From an uncultured Actinomycetes bacterium (GTDB lineage: Bacteria; Actinomycetota; Acidimicrobiia; Acidimicrobiales; RAAP-2), in the NCBI GenBank assembly GCA_903893745.1, contig CAITNF010000008.1, positions 1-60,720 of the forward strand: a DNA stretch of 60,720 nucleotides. The letters are read 5' to 3'. Below are positions 8,324 through 16,418 of this stretch, in pieces (positions within the stretch are counted from its first letter, which is position 1; every line of letters begins with the position of its first letter). The notes beneath the pieces are model-generated. The model was not told the DNA's origin, ran no database searches, and was given only the letters and a program-made list of their open reading frames with translations. Both the position numbers and the translations under genes were made by a program.

Positions 8324-10795
8324 TTACCGTAGTTGGGCGCCATGCGCTTGAGCGCTTTCGATGAGTTGGGCGCGAACCGCCACAATTTCGTCGTCATTCA
8401 ACGTGCGTTCTGGAGAACTCAATCGGACGTTGTAAGCCAAACTTCGTGTACCTTCTGGGAGATTTACTCCGCGGTACACGTCAAAGAGTGTCACCGACTC
8501 AATCAACGGTGACACCATCTCGAGGGCAAATCGTAAGTCCGCTGCGTGAACCGAGACGGGAGTAATCAGGGCCAAATCGAGCACTGCGCTGGGATAACGA
8601 CTCGGCACCTTCGCTTCCGACGATCGCCGAGCGGTGCGAGCAGTATCGGCCAGTACGTCAATGTCGATGTCCACTACACCCAGTCGCCGACCAATCGCTG
8701 TGGGTGCGACCCCTTCAATCAGCTGTGGGTCAATCTCGCCCACGAATCCTACGGCGGCCCCTGAACGGCGATCGAACAACGCACCGGCCCGACTGGGGTG
8801 CATCCCCGCGGGCGCCTCGCAACTACGCACGACAACGTCAGCCAGATTGAGCCGCTCACTAATTGCCGCCCACAGGCCCACGCTCGACAACGCGTCATCG
8901 CCGTCTCGACCGAGTAGCACGGTGAGACGCTCATTTTCTGAGGGTAGAGCTAGTTCGATCGCGCCACCGCTACCACCGCGAGTTAGGTGTGCTGCGGGAT
9001 TTCCCTCAGGATGATGAAAAACCATCCCTATCTCGCCAAGCATGACGTCGCCACAGCCGCGTTCGAGGTTACGAACCCACGCATTCAGCAGACCAGTAAT
9101 CATGGTCGCACGAAGAACTGATTCATTCGCGGCCAACGGGTTTGTTACGCGAACACGAGCAACACCGGGATGGACGCGATCAAAGTCGTCGTCGCTACCT
9201 AGGGTCGGAGTCCACGCCTCAAAGACACCTAAGTCGACCACTACATCGCGCAGGCGCCGACGCAACTTTTGACGCTCACTCAAGCGCCCGGGTTGCGGCC
9301 ACACCGGCATACGACGCGGTAGCAATCGGTAACTGTGTAGTCGTGCGATCTCTTCGAGCACGTCGGCTCGACCAGCCGCACCACTTCGTACATCGAGGCG
9401 TGAAGTTGGTGGAGTAACCAGGATGTTGCCAGCGTCGCTCGAAACACTAAATCCAAGACCCTCTAGATGACGGCGAATCTCTGATTCGTCCAGCTCTACG
9501 CCAAGGCCCCGAGCAACGTCACCCGCACGAAGTTCAATTGTTGGCACCGATGGCAAGACTCCTCGAACATCGAGCGGGTCAGCCAACCATTGGAGATCGG
9601 GGCAACTTTCACGCAGGACCGCGACGAACCGAGCGGCGGCCCGCAAGGCCAATTGTGGATCAACGCCTCGCTCGAACCGATTCGAAGCCTCACTGCGCAG
9701 GCCGTGACGCTTGGTAGAACGCGCAATGGTCATCGGGTCGAAAAAGGCTGCTTCCAGCAGCACGTCAGTAGTCTCTGGGCCGATTTCGCTCGAAGCCCCT
9801 CCCATGATGCCCGCTAGTCCCAACACGCGGTCTTGACCATCAACAATGACGCAGTCTTCACCAGTATCGCCAAGTCCACGTCCGGCTTTGGCTAACTCTC
9901 GGCTCACGCCATCAAGGGTGACGAGTACCTCGCCCACCCTCGCTCGACGAGCCCGTAGAGTTCGTTCCCCGACGTGCGCAGCATCGTAAGGGTGCGTTGG
10001 TTGACCCAGTTCCAGCATCACTAGGTTTGACGCATCGACGACGTTCGAGATCGGCCGCATTCCCGCACTCTGCAACCGCTGCGCTACCCAAAGTGGAGAC
10101 GAACGTACTTTGACGCCTCGCAGCACCGATACAGTCAACCGGCCACAGAGGTCCGGATCATCGATGCCCGCACTCGCGAACGATGAACTCACCTCGTCGC
10201 TGTTAGGAGTTGCCAGTTCGGGATGACGAAGTGGTCGACCGAGTCTCGTCGCCAAATCTCGGGCGACACCAAGAACTGACCAGGCATCGGGCCGATTACC
10301 TTCAATGGTGATATCAAAGATGGTGTCGCGTGAAATATTAAGAGCCTCCAGCAGCGGAGTGCCGACGCGCGGCGCATGTTCTGGGTCAAGGATCATGAGG
10401 CCTTCGTGGTCGTCACTCAGACCTAGTTCGCGCGCTGAGCAGAGCATGCCGTTACTCGTCACACCTCGCATTTTGCGCTGCGCAATCACGAAATTACCCG
10501 GGAGCACCGAACCAACTGGCGCGAGTGGCACGTGGTCACCCACTGAAAAATTCATGGCTCCACAGACAATCTCGAGCGGCGCTGCTCCGCAGTCGACCAC
10601 TACCAGCCGAATACGGTCGGCGCCCTCGATTGAGCGGATTTCGCCGACTCGAGCGACCACCACGTCGTCGAGTCCTTCACCAACAGTGTCGACGGCTTCC
10701 ACGACCAACCCGAGGTCGTCCAGAATTGACCGCAACTCTTCAACTGATTCCGACAGATCAACGAAATTCTTCAACCAATTGAGCGAGATCCTCAC
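8324..10795 (-). CDS. pheT: phenylalanyl-tRNA synthetase beta subunit
   Basis: Beta chain of the alpha2-beta2 PheRS that charges tRNA-Phe. The 823 aa run through an OB-fold tRNA-binding domain (residues ~40-150, with GAMNFSVGDHVPLAPVGS), the B3/B4 editing domain (~210-370), B5 (~400-470), the catalytic-like core and the C-terminal ferredoxin-like anticodon-binding domain (SRYPSAVLDLALI near residue 735). I chose the GTG at 10795 because it begins the family start VRISLNWLKNFVDL and forms a GTGA overlap with the pheS stop; an upstream ATG at 10873 would add 26 residues not seen in the family. Confidence 0.96.
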   Translation of the reverse strand: MRISLNWLKNFVDLSESVEELRSILDDLGLVVEAVDTVGEGLDDVVVARVGEIRSIEGADRIRLVVVDCGAAPLEIVCGAMNFSVGDHVPLAPVGSVLPGNFVIAQRKMRGVTSNGMLCSARELGLSDDHEGLMILDPEHAPRVGTPLLEALNISRDTIFDITIEGNRPDAWSVLGVARDLATRLGRPLRHPELATPNSDEVSSSFASAGIDDPDLCGRLTVSVLRGVKVRSSPLWVAQRLQSAGMRPISNVVDASNLVMLELGQPTHPYDAAHVGERTLRARRARVGEVLVTLDGVSRELAKAGRGLGDTGEDCVIVDGQDRVLGLAGIMGGASSEIGPETTDVLLEAAFFDPMTIARSTKRHGLRSEASNRFERGVDPQLALRAAARFVAVLRESCPDLQWLADPLDVRGVLPSVPTIELRAGDVARGLGVELDESEIRRHLEGLGFSVSSDAGNILVTPPTSRLDVRSGAAGRADVLEEIARLHSYRLLPRRMPVWPQPGRLSERQKLRRRLRDVVVDLGVFEAWTPTLGSDDDFDRVHPGVARVRVTNPLAANESVLRATMITGLLNAWVRNLERGCGDVMLGEIGMVFHHPEGNPAAHLTRGGSGGAIELALPSENERLTVLLGRDGDDALSSVGLWAAISERLNLADVVVRSCEAPAGMHPSRAGALFDRRSGAAVGFVGEIDPQLIEGVAPTAIGRRLGVVDIDIDVLADTARTARRSSEAKVPSRYPSAVLDLALITPVSVHAADLRFALEMVSPLIESVTLFDVYRGVNLPEGTRSLAYNVRLSSPERTLNDDEIVAVRAQLIESAQAHGAQLR

Positions 10796-11865
10796 GAAAA
10801 CTGCTCCAAGAATCGAACGTCGTTCTCGATGAGTGCGCGCATGTCGGCAATTTGATGACGCATTTGGGCGCAACGATCAATGCCGAATCCAAAGGCAAAG
10901 CCACTCCATTCGTTGCCATCGATGCCAACCGCTTCGAGTACCGCCGGGTCGAGCATTCCGCAGCCGCCCAGTTCAATCCAACCAGTACGCGAGCAGGTGC
11001 GACAGCCCTCGCCACGACAGATAGTGCACGTGATCTCAAATTCGGCCGATGGTTCGGTGAATGGAAAATAGGCCGGGCGAAGTCGTGATTCAATATCTGC
11101 ACCAAAGTAAGCGCGAGTAAATGTTTCAATCACCCCAGCCAAGTCGGCAAAGGAAATGCCCCGATCGACGACCAGCCCCTCTATTTGATGGAAGGTAGCC
11201 AAATGACGAGCATCGGGGGTGTCACGTCGAAAACACCGACCCGGCATAACACTGTGGATTGGGAGCGTTCCGTTCGCGACGGCCGCCTCCATCAAGTGAA
11301 TCTGGGTGGGTGAAGTGTGCGTGCGCAGAACGACCGTCTCGGGTTCACCCAGCTCGACGTAAAACGTGTCCCACATTCCGCGCGCTGGATGCGCCGGCGG
11401 GATGTTCAGTGCCTCGAAGTTGTACCAGTCACTCTCGACCTCTGGACCATCCGCAACCGAAAAGCCCATACCGATGAAAACATCTTCAAGTTCTTGCTGC
11501 GTTGAAGCGACCAGTCCGGGGTGTCCCACCCCTAACGGCCACTTAAGCGACGACACGACGACGTCGCCTAAATCCAGTCGATCTACTTCGAGCGTCTCGC
11601 TGCGAGCACTTCGTTCAAGCTCGGCGCGTCGCGCGGCCAGGGCCGCCTCCACTTCATGGCGAACTTCTTGCAAAGTGGCGCCAGCATCTTTTCGTGCGTC
11701 AGGGTCTAATGAACCAAGTGATCGCTGCAGAGTGGAGAGAATTGACCGTTTTCCCGTGATGCGGGGCTCTTCTTCACGAAGCATTTCCAGCGTCGAAATT
11801 CCGGCAATCGCTTGCAGGAGTTCGGCCTTTTGCTCAGGCAACTGATCGAGCGGCGCGGTACTCAT
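10792..11865 (-). CDS. pheS: phenylalanyl-tRNA synthetase alpha subunit
   Basis: Catalytic alpha chain of PheRS, 357 aa. An N-terminal coiled-coil (residues ~1-90) is followed by the class II core: motif 2 as CFRRDTPDARHLATFHQIEG (residues ~212-231) and motif 3 as GFGIDRCAQMRHQIADMR near residue 325. Binding of phenylalanine and ATP occurs here, while editing lies in PheT. It is coupled to the upstream methyltransferase gene by an ATGA overlap and to pheT by GTGA. A tRNA/rRNA methyltransferase next to pheST and rplT is a common bacterial arrangement. Confidence 0.97.
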   Translation of the reverse strand: MSTAPLDQLPEQKAELLQAIAGISTLEMLREEEPRITGKRSILSTLQRSLGSLDPDARKDAGATLQEVRHEVEAALAARRAELERSARSETLEVDRLDLGDVVVSSLKWPLGVGHPGLVASTQQELEDVFIGMGFSVADGPEVESDWYNFEALNIPPAHPARGMWDTFYVELGEPETVVLRTHTSPTQIHLMEAAVANGTLPIHSVMPGRCFRRDTPDARHLATFHQIEGLVVDRGISFADLAGVIETFTRAYFGADIESRLRPAYFPFTEPSAEFEITCTICRGEGCRTCSRTGWIELGGCGMLDPAVLEAVGIDGNEWSGFAFGFGIDRCAQMRHQIADMRALIENDVRFLEQFS

Positions 11866-12683
11866 GACGCTTCAAGGCTAGGCGAGGAAATGGCTGGCGC
11901 GGTGCCTTGCTCTTGCCACATTGCGGCGAAGGCAATTAGTCCTGCCGCCACGCCGGCATTCAGTGACTCACTACGACCTCGCATCGCAATGGAGAGCGTC
12001 CCTTGGCAGCGTGTAATTACGTCACTCTCGAGACCATCGGCCTCATTGCCAATTACCACCACGGAGGGCCCGACGAAACTAATACTGCGCAGCTCATTGC
12101 CGCCATGGATGACAGTTGCCCACGTTGTCGCACCGGCATTGCCAAAATAGTCCAATGATTCGTAAAGATCGCCCACGGCGATAGGTAGGTGAAAAATTGA
12201 GCCAGCGGTGGCCCGAAGCGTCTTGGGGTTGTAGGGGTCAACCGAATGACCAGTTATGACTACCGACGTCACTCCGGCCGCATCGGCGGAGCGGATGATG
12301 GTTCCCAAATTTCCCGGATCTCGTAAGTTATGCAGCACGAGTGTGAGACCCTCAACGTTGAGTTCGCTCAGGGGTGACGTCGAGAATCGCACGGCCGCGA
12401 GGACGGGTTGGGGAGTTTGCACGTCAGCAATCTTCTCGATCACACCGTTCTCGAGGGCGAACACACGCACCCCAAGTTCACTCGCCCGCTTCGTCAAAGC
12501 CGAAACGACCGACGAGTCAACAACTCCCGCATCGATGTAGATCGCTTCGAATTCGGCTCCTGCGCTAAGCGCCTCATTGACCAAATCTGGGCCTTCGAGG
12601 ACGCACACTCCTTCGCTCCAGCGAAGAGACCGCTTTTGAAGGAGGCGTCGGAGTCGACGTACCCGCTGGTGTGTTGAACCCAA
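11862..12683 (-). CDS. SpoU/TrmH-family RNA 2'-O-methyltransferase
   Basis: A 273-aa SPOUT-class methyltransferase. The N-terminal substrate-binding region (residues ~1-75, with FVLEGP-like VCVLEGPDLVNEAL) precedes the SpoU fold with HNLRDPGNLGTIIRSADAAG (residues ~113-132), VIGNEADGL and SIAMRGRSESLNAGVAAGL, the three conserved SAM-binding motifs. It probably methylates the ribose of rRNA; the exact target is unknown. The start is an apparent TTG 18 bp after rplT, though CTG at 12695 is an alternative. It ends in a 4-bp overlap with pheS. Confidence 0.9.
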   Translation of the reverse strand: MGSTHQRVRRLRRLLQKRSLRWSEGVCVLEGPDLVNEALSAGAEFEAIYIDAGVVDSSVVSALTKRASELGVRVFALENGVIEKIADVQTPQPVLAAVRFSTSPLSELNVEGLTLVLHNLRDPGNLGTIIRSADAAGVTSVVITGHSVDPYNPKTLRATAGSIFHLPIAVGDLYESLDYFGNAGATTWATVIHGGNELRSISFVGPSVVVIGNEADGLESDVITRCQGTLSIAMRGRSESLNAGVAAGLIAFAAMWQEQGTAPAISSPSLEAS

Positions 12684-12701
12684 CGCCTCGATCAGAACGA
12701 C

Positions 12702-13061
12702 CTACTTATTCAGCGCAGCAGTGGCCTCGGCAACAAGCGCACCAAAGGTCGCACTGTCGTTAACCGCCAAATCGGCAAGAATTCGACGATCGACTTCGAT
12801 GCCTGCAGCGTTGAGACCTGCGATGAAGCGACTGTAACTAAGTCCGTGTGCTCGTGTGCCCGCGTTAATGCGCTGAATCCACAACTTGCGGAACTCGCCC
12901 TTACGTGCGCGACGGTCGCGAAAAGCGTAGACACCGGCGTGCTGGACAGCTTGGTTCGCGGCCCGGAACGTTCGGCTACGGTCGCCGTAGTAACCCTTGG
13001 CCTCTTCAAGAATTGCCTTGTGATGCTTCTTGGCGTTGACCGCCCTTTTTACTCGTGCCAT
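12702..13061 (-). CDS. rplT: 50S ribosomal protein L20
   Basis: A 119-aa basic protein that binds 23S rRNA and starts 50S assembly. It begins [15 protein letters not shown] and contains the family pattern [33 protein letters not shown]. It is third in the infC-rpmI-rplT operon. In other bacteria L20 represses this operon through its mRNA; no classic L20 leader can be recognised here. A GAGGA Shine-Dalgarno sequence lies just upstream of the ATG. Confidence 0.98.
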   Translation of the reverse strand: MARVKRAVNAKKHHKAILEEAKGYYGDRSRTFRAANQAVQHAGVYAFRDRRARKGEFRKLWIQRINAGTRAHGLSYSRFIAGLNAAGIEVDRRILADLAVNDSATFGALVAEATAALNK

Positions 13062-13088
13062 AGCAGCTCCTCTTTCCTCACTCGATCC

Positions 13089-13283
13089 TTAAAGACCCAT
13101 CAACTTCTTGATCTTCTTCTCAATTGCTGGCGATATGTCTGACTCACGTCCTAATCGACGCGCCCGAACTGACGACTTCTTTTCCATGAGGTGGCCACGG
13201 AAGGCCTTGCGACGTCGCAGTCGGCCACTGCCGGTTACCTTGATGCGCTTCTTTGCGCCACTGTCGGTCTTCATCTTTGGCAT
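13089..13283 (-). CDS. rpmI: 50S ribosomal protein L35
   Basis: A 64-aa basic 50S protein beginning MPKMKTDSGAKKRIKVTGSG, the family N-terminus, with the usual RRRKAFRGHLMEKKS stretch. It starts 2 bp after the infC stop and is separated from rplT by 27 bp, in the standard infC-rpmI-rplT order. Confidence 0.97.
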   Translation of the reverse strand: MPKMKTDSGAKKRIKVTGSGRLRRRKAFRGHLMEKKSSVRARRLGRESDISPAIEKKIKKLMGL

Positions 13284-13285
13284 TT

Positions 13286-13927
13286 TTAGCTCTCCTCTAC
13301 GATTACGTCGGCCGAACCGGTCGGTACGATCACTGTTTCAACGACTTCAGTCTGCGCAACTTCAATTGGCGCAGCCACTTTGGCAACTTCACTAACTTTT
13401 GGTTTGCCCTTCTTTTCAGGACCAAGAACCATAATCATGTTGCGACCATCGAGTTTTGCGGCTGACTCTACCTTGGCGGTATCGGCAAGCTTTTCGATAA
13501 TTCGATCCAGAATCTTCTTTCCCAACTCGGGGTGAGCCGATTCTCGACCACGAAACATGATCGTGATTTTTACCTTGTGTCCTTCGTGCAAGAACTTCTC
13601 AACGAGACGAGTCTTGGTGTTGAAATCACCGGGCCCAATTTTGGGACGGTATTTCATCTCCTTGACACCCACATTGAGAGTCTTGCGACGCGACTCCTTC
13701 GCTTTTTGGGCCTCATCGAACTTGAACTTTCCGTAGTCCATAATTCGACAGACCGGTGGGACCGCAGTCGGGGCAATCTCGACGAGATCGAAATCCAAAC
13801 TACGGGCCATCACCAACGCATCACGAGTTGCCACCACACCACGTTGATTACCTTCGTGGTCGATAAGGCGGACGGTATCCACACGGATGCGTTCATTAAC
13901 GCGGTGGTCTCCAGGCACTGTTGCGAT
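13286..13927 (-). CDS. infC: translation initiation factor IF-3, AUC start
   Basis: IF-3 binds the 30S subunit, proofreads the start codon and initiator tRNA, and keeps subunits apart. The N-domain begins at RVNERIRV (about residue 9), the MDYGKFKFDEAQK linker is near residue 65, and the C-domain has KITIMFRGRE and RNMIMVLGP. An extra acidic/hydrophobic C-terminal tail of ~30 residues follows. I place the start at the ATC at 13925-13927: it has AAGGAG exactly 6 nt upstream (13934-13939) and gives the normal N-terminal length (213 aa). An ATG at 14044 would add 39 unrelated residues across a hairpin. Rare start codons in infC let IF-3 control its own translation. Confidence 0.93.
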   Translation of the reverse strand: MATVPGDHRVNERIRVDTVRLIDHEGNQRGVVATRDALVMARSLDFDLVEIAPTAVPPVCRIMDYGKFKFDEAQKAKESRRKTLNVGVKEMKYRPKIGPGDFNTKTRLVEKFLHEGHKVKITIMFRGRESAHPELGKKILDRIIEKLADTAKVESAAKLDGRNMIMVLGPEKKGKPKVSEVAKVAAPIEVAQTEVVETVIVPTGSADVIVEES

Positions 13928-14069
13928 AACTCTCTCCTTGCTCTCTGCGACGCCTTCGGCGTCGCCACGGCAAGCGGGGCGCAAACTCCTGGGAACCTGA
14001 CACACTCTTCGCGTGTAGGTGGACGCTGGCATTGCCAACCTCACTTGCTGTAACTGCTTGACAATACTA
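13928..14069 (-). promoter_or_regulatory. infC leader with -10 box, hairpin and Shine-Dalgarno
   Basis: A TGC-TAGTAT extended -10 lies at 14064-14069, predicting a start near 14057 and a ~130-nt leader. The leader contains a perfect 8-bp stem GCGACGCC/GGCGTCGC (13947-13965) directly before AAGGAG (13934-13939). Alternative pairing could control infC translation. No T-run follows the hairpin, so it is not an intrinsic terminator. Confidence 0.55.
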
Positions 14070-14141
14070 GCAGATTGCTCGAAATAGCTAGAAATTTCGG
14101 ACTAACCCACGAGTCACGCCCACGATCAGCCAGAGCGCCGC

Positions 14142-14147
14142 TACGTT
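14142..14147 (+). promoter_or_regulatory. -10 box of the DUF1844 gene (leaderless)
   Basis: TACGTT, then 6 nt, then the GTG at 14154. No Shine-Dalgarno sequence is present. Confidence 0.4.
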
Positions 14148-14153
14148 AGTCAG

Positions 14154-14459
14154 GTGACTGATGCCCCTTCTACTGCCGGTAGCGCCGATAACTCGGACGT
14201 GAACGACGAGATCAACTTGCTCCAGAACACTCCGGTCGAGGATGTGCTCGGAAATCATCTTTTCCATTTGATTCAACTGGCCGCCGTACATTTAGCGGCT
14301 CAGCCACCAAATCTGCCAGCAGCCCAATTGACCATCGATATCGTGGCCGCGATAATTCAAGCGGGTGGCGACCGGCTTGGCAAGCACGTGGACCTCTACC
14401 GCAACGCGCTCGCTGAAGTACAGCAGGTCTACGTTAGGGCCACTACCAAATCTAACTAG
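14154..14459 (+). CDS. DUF1844 family protein
   Basis: A 101-aa soluble protein that I recognise as DUF1844: after an acidic N-terminus it reads DVLGNHLFHLIQLAAVHLA and later DLYRNALAEVQQVYV, a helical pattern shared by the family. Function is unknown. From memory, DUF1844 genes sit next to infC in many actinobacteria, and here it is divergent from infC, sharing the 14070-14153 region. It starts with GTG, apparently leaderless, and ends 10 bp from the convergent cold-shock-domain gene. Confidence 0.8.
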   Translation: MTDAPSTAGSADNSDVNDEINLLQNTPVEDVLGNHLFHLIQLAAVHLAAQPPNLPAAQLTIDIVAAIIQAGGDRLGKHVDLYRNALAEVQQVYVRATTKSN

Positions 14460-14469
14460 GGCCCGACCG

Positions 14470-14670
14470 TTAGAAGGTTCGCACCTCAATCACCTCATCA
14501 CGGCCGAGGTGGCCAACGACACGAAATCCGCTGGCTCGAGCACCCGCAGCGATTGATCGGGATCCGTCGACGATTGCCAGACAGTGAAAATAATACTTCC
14601 CACCATCGTCAGCGCTGAGCCACCCATCACCGCGGCCTTCATCGAAACTGGTGATGACACCGGTGACCAC
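14470..14670 (-). CDS. small cold-shock-domain-like protein
   Basis: A 66-aa protein whose sequence VTGVITSFDEGRGDGWLS ... YYFHC ... GARASGFRVVGHLGR follows the cold-shock/S1-like beta-barrel pattern of short actinobacterial CSD proteins (G-x-F-D-x2-RG-x-G-x2 followed by F-H). The canonical RNP1 aromatic residues are altered, so nucleic-acid binding is inferred. The start is a GTG one nucleotide after the ribH stop, so it is probably coupled to ribH; a longer frame reaching back to 14754 lies inside ribH and is unlikely. It is the last gene of the long pyr-rib run. Confidence 0.7.
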   Translation of the reverse strand: MVTGVITSFDEGRGDGWLSADDGGKYYFHCLAIVDGSRSIAAGARASGFRVVGHLGRDEVIEVRTF

Positions 14671-14671
14671 G

Positions 14672-15211
14672 TCAGCGCGCCAATGATCCTTGACGTAGCA
14701 GACCCGCCATCTCAACAGCACCGAGCGCACATTCTCGACCCTTATTGGTTCCATCGTCGCGTGACCGCTCGAGGGCTTGCTCGATGGTATTCGTTGTCAG
14801 CACTCCAAAAATAATTGGCACACCCGTGGCCAATTGCACCGCTTGGACTCCTCGAGCGCACTCACCGGCCACAATCTCGTAGTGACCAGTGTCGCCACGA
14901 ATCACTGCGCCAAGAGTGATTACCGCGTCGCGAGCCCTTGGCCCAGTCGACAAAGCTTGGGAAACTATTGGCACTTCAAACGCGCCGGGTGCCCAAGCCA
15001 GCGTTATATCCGAACGAGCAACGCCACATTCATCGAGCGCGGCGAGAGCCCCATGAAGGAGTCTCGTAGTAATGCCACCGTTAAAACGACCGGCCACGAT
15101 GCCAATGCGTAACCCTCGCCCGTCGACCCCGCCTTCTAGATACTCGCCCACGCTGGCTCGGAGTTGCTCCGCAGCGCCAGCGTCAAATGATGTCTCATTC
15201 GATGACGTCAT
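14672..15211 (-). CDS. ribH: 6,7-dimethyl-8-ribityllumazine synthase
   Basis: Condenses dihydroxybutanone phosphate with the ribityl-diaminouracil to make lumazine, the penultimate step to riboflavin; it assembles as icosahedral or pentameric shells. The core is typical: IVAGRFNGGITTRLL, WAPGAFEVPIVSQAL, GAVIRGDTGHYEIV and FGVLTTNTIEQALER. With the ATG at 15211 the protein is 179 aa, with a ~33-residue N-terminal extension over shorter homologues, and it overlaps ribBA by 17 bp. Starts further upstream lie in ribBA and are unlikely. Confidence 0.94.
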   Translation of the reverse strand: MTSSNETSFDAGAAEQLRASVGEYLEGGVDGRGLRIGIVAGRFNGGITTRLLHGALAALDECGVARSDITLAWAPGAFEVPIVSQALSTGPRARDAVITLGAVIRGDTGHYEIVAGECARGVQAVQLATGVPIIFGVLTTNTIEQALERSRDDGTNKGRECALGAVEMAGLLRQGSLAR

Positions 15212-16418
15212 CGAGTCCTCCAAGTATGTGGCCCATGCGTTCTCGTTTAGTGCGCAAGTAATCAATATTGAATTCCGTGGGGCGACTTTCAATTGGAACT
15301 CGCTCCACGATGTCCAGACCAAATCCCTCGAGTCCACCGTATTTAATCGGATTATTCGTCATTAGTCGCATGGTCGTAATTCCCAAATCGACCAGTATCT
15401 GAGCGCCGATACCGTATTCACGTGAATCGACGGGCAGACCGAGCTCAAGGTTCGCGTCAACCGTGTCCGATCCTTCTTCTTGCAGCGCGTACGCGCGGAT
15501 CTTGTGCCCGAGGCCAATGCCGCGCCCCTCGTGTCCGCGCAAGTACACAACGACCCCGGCTCCTTCCGCCGCGATCTTGGCCAGAGCAGTCTGTAATTGG
15601 GGCCCGCAGTCACAGCGAAGAGAACCCATGACGTCTCCCGTCAAACACTCTGAGTGGACCCGTACCAAGACGTTCTGCGAGTTGGCAACGTCACCGTAGA
15701 CCATTGCGAGATGTTGTTCACCATCAAGTACCGACTCAAAAACGAATACTTGAAACTGGCCAAACTCAGTAGGCATCGCTGCTTCGGCGACTCGTCGAAC
15801 CAACTTCTCGTGGTGTCGCCGGTAACGAATCAGGTCCGCAATCGAAACGAGTGGCAGATTATGTTGGGCCGCAAAGTCCTCAAGCTCCGGTAGTCGCGCC
15901 ATATCGGCTTTATCGGCGGTGACAATTTCACACAAGACACCAGAGGGATACTTCCCCGCCAATCGACAGAGGTCCACCGTGGCTTCCGTGTGTCCGGCTC
16001 GTTTCAGCACCCCACCCGAGCGGTAGCGCAGGGGAAAGATGTGCCCGGGCCGGTTGAGGTCATTGGGTCGCGTCGACGGATCGATCAGAGCGCGCACCGT
16101 GGCGGCACGGTCGTGAGCCGAGATACCCGTAGTCGTACCGTGTCGGAAGTCGACCGTAACCGTGAACGCCGTTCTCTGGGCTTCCGTATTGGCCACCACC
16201 ATAAGTGGCAGATCGAGTTCATCGGCACGAGCGGATTCAAGTGGTACACAAAAGACTCCCGAGGTGTGCTCCAAGAAGAACGCCATCGACTCAGCCGTAA
16301 CGTCCTCGGCCGCCATAATGAGATCGCCTTCGTTCTCGCGATCCTCGTCATCAACAACGACGACCATGCCACCGGTACGAAGTGCCTCAATCGCCGCTTC
16401 GATCGTTGAGAGCGCCAT
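15195..16418 (-). CDS. ribBA: bifunctional DHBP synthase / GTP cyclohydrolase II
   Basis: The N-terminal half (residues ~1-200) makes 3,4-dihydroxy-2-butanone 4-phosphate from ribulose 5-phosphate, with VVDDEDRENEGDL and the HTEATVDLC region. The C-terminal half (residues ~205-400) is GTP cyclohydrolase II, with zinc cysteines in CLTGDVMGSLRCDCGPQL and the RGHEGRGIGLGHKI motif. The 407-aa fusion is standard in actinobacteria. ATG overlaps the ribD stop as TAATG. The ribE gene for riboflavin synthase, often between ribD and ribBA, is missing here. Confidence 0.96.
   Translation of the reverse strand: MALSTIEAAIEALRTGGMVVVVDDEDRENEGDLIMAAEDVTAESMAFFLEHTSGVFCVPLESARADELDLPLMVVANTEAQRTAFTVTVDFRHGTTTGISAHDRAATVRALIDPSTRPNDLNRPGHIFPLRYRSGGVLKRAGHTEATVDLCRLAGKYPSGVLCEIVTADKADMARLPELEDFAAQHNLPLVSIADLIRYRRHHEKLVRRVAEAAMPTEFGQFQVFVFESVLDGEQHLAMVYGDVANSQNVLVRVHSECLTGDVMGSLRCDCGPQLQTALAKIAAEGAGVVVYLRGHEGRGIGLGHKIRAYALQEEGSDTVDANLELGLPVDSREYGIGAQILVDLGITTMRLMTNNPIKYGGLEGFGLDIVERVPIESRPTEFNIDYLRTKRERMGHILGGLDDVIE

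Noticed and set aside
13928-14044. ATG at 14044 that would extend infC to 252 aa
   Set aside because: The added 39 residues have no IF-3 similarity, cross the leader hairpin and Shine-Dalgarno, and the family N-terminus starts at the ATC at 13927.
14058-14063. Consensus -35 TTGACA on the plus strand
   Set aside because: No -10 box lies 16-18 bp downstream, and the DUF1844 promoter is better placed at 14142-14147; probably chance.
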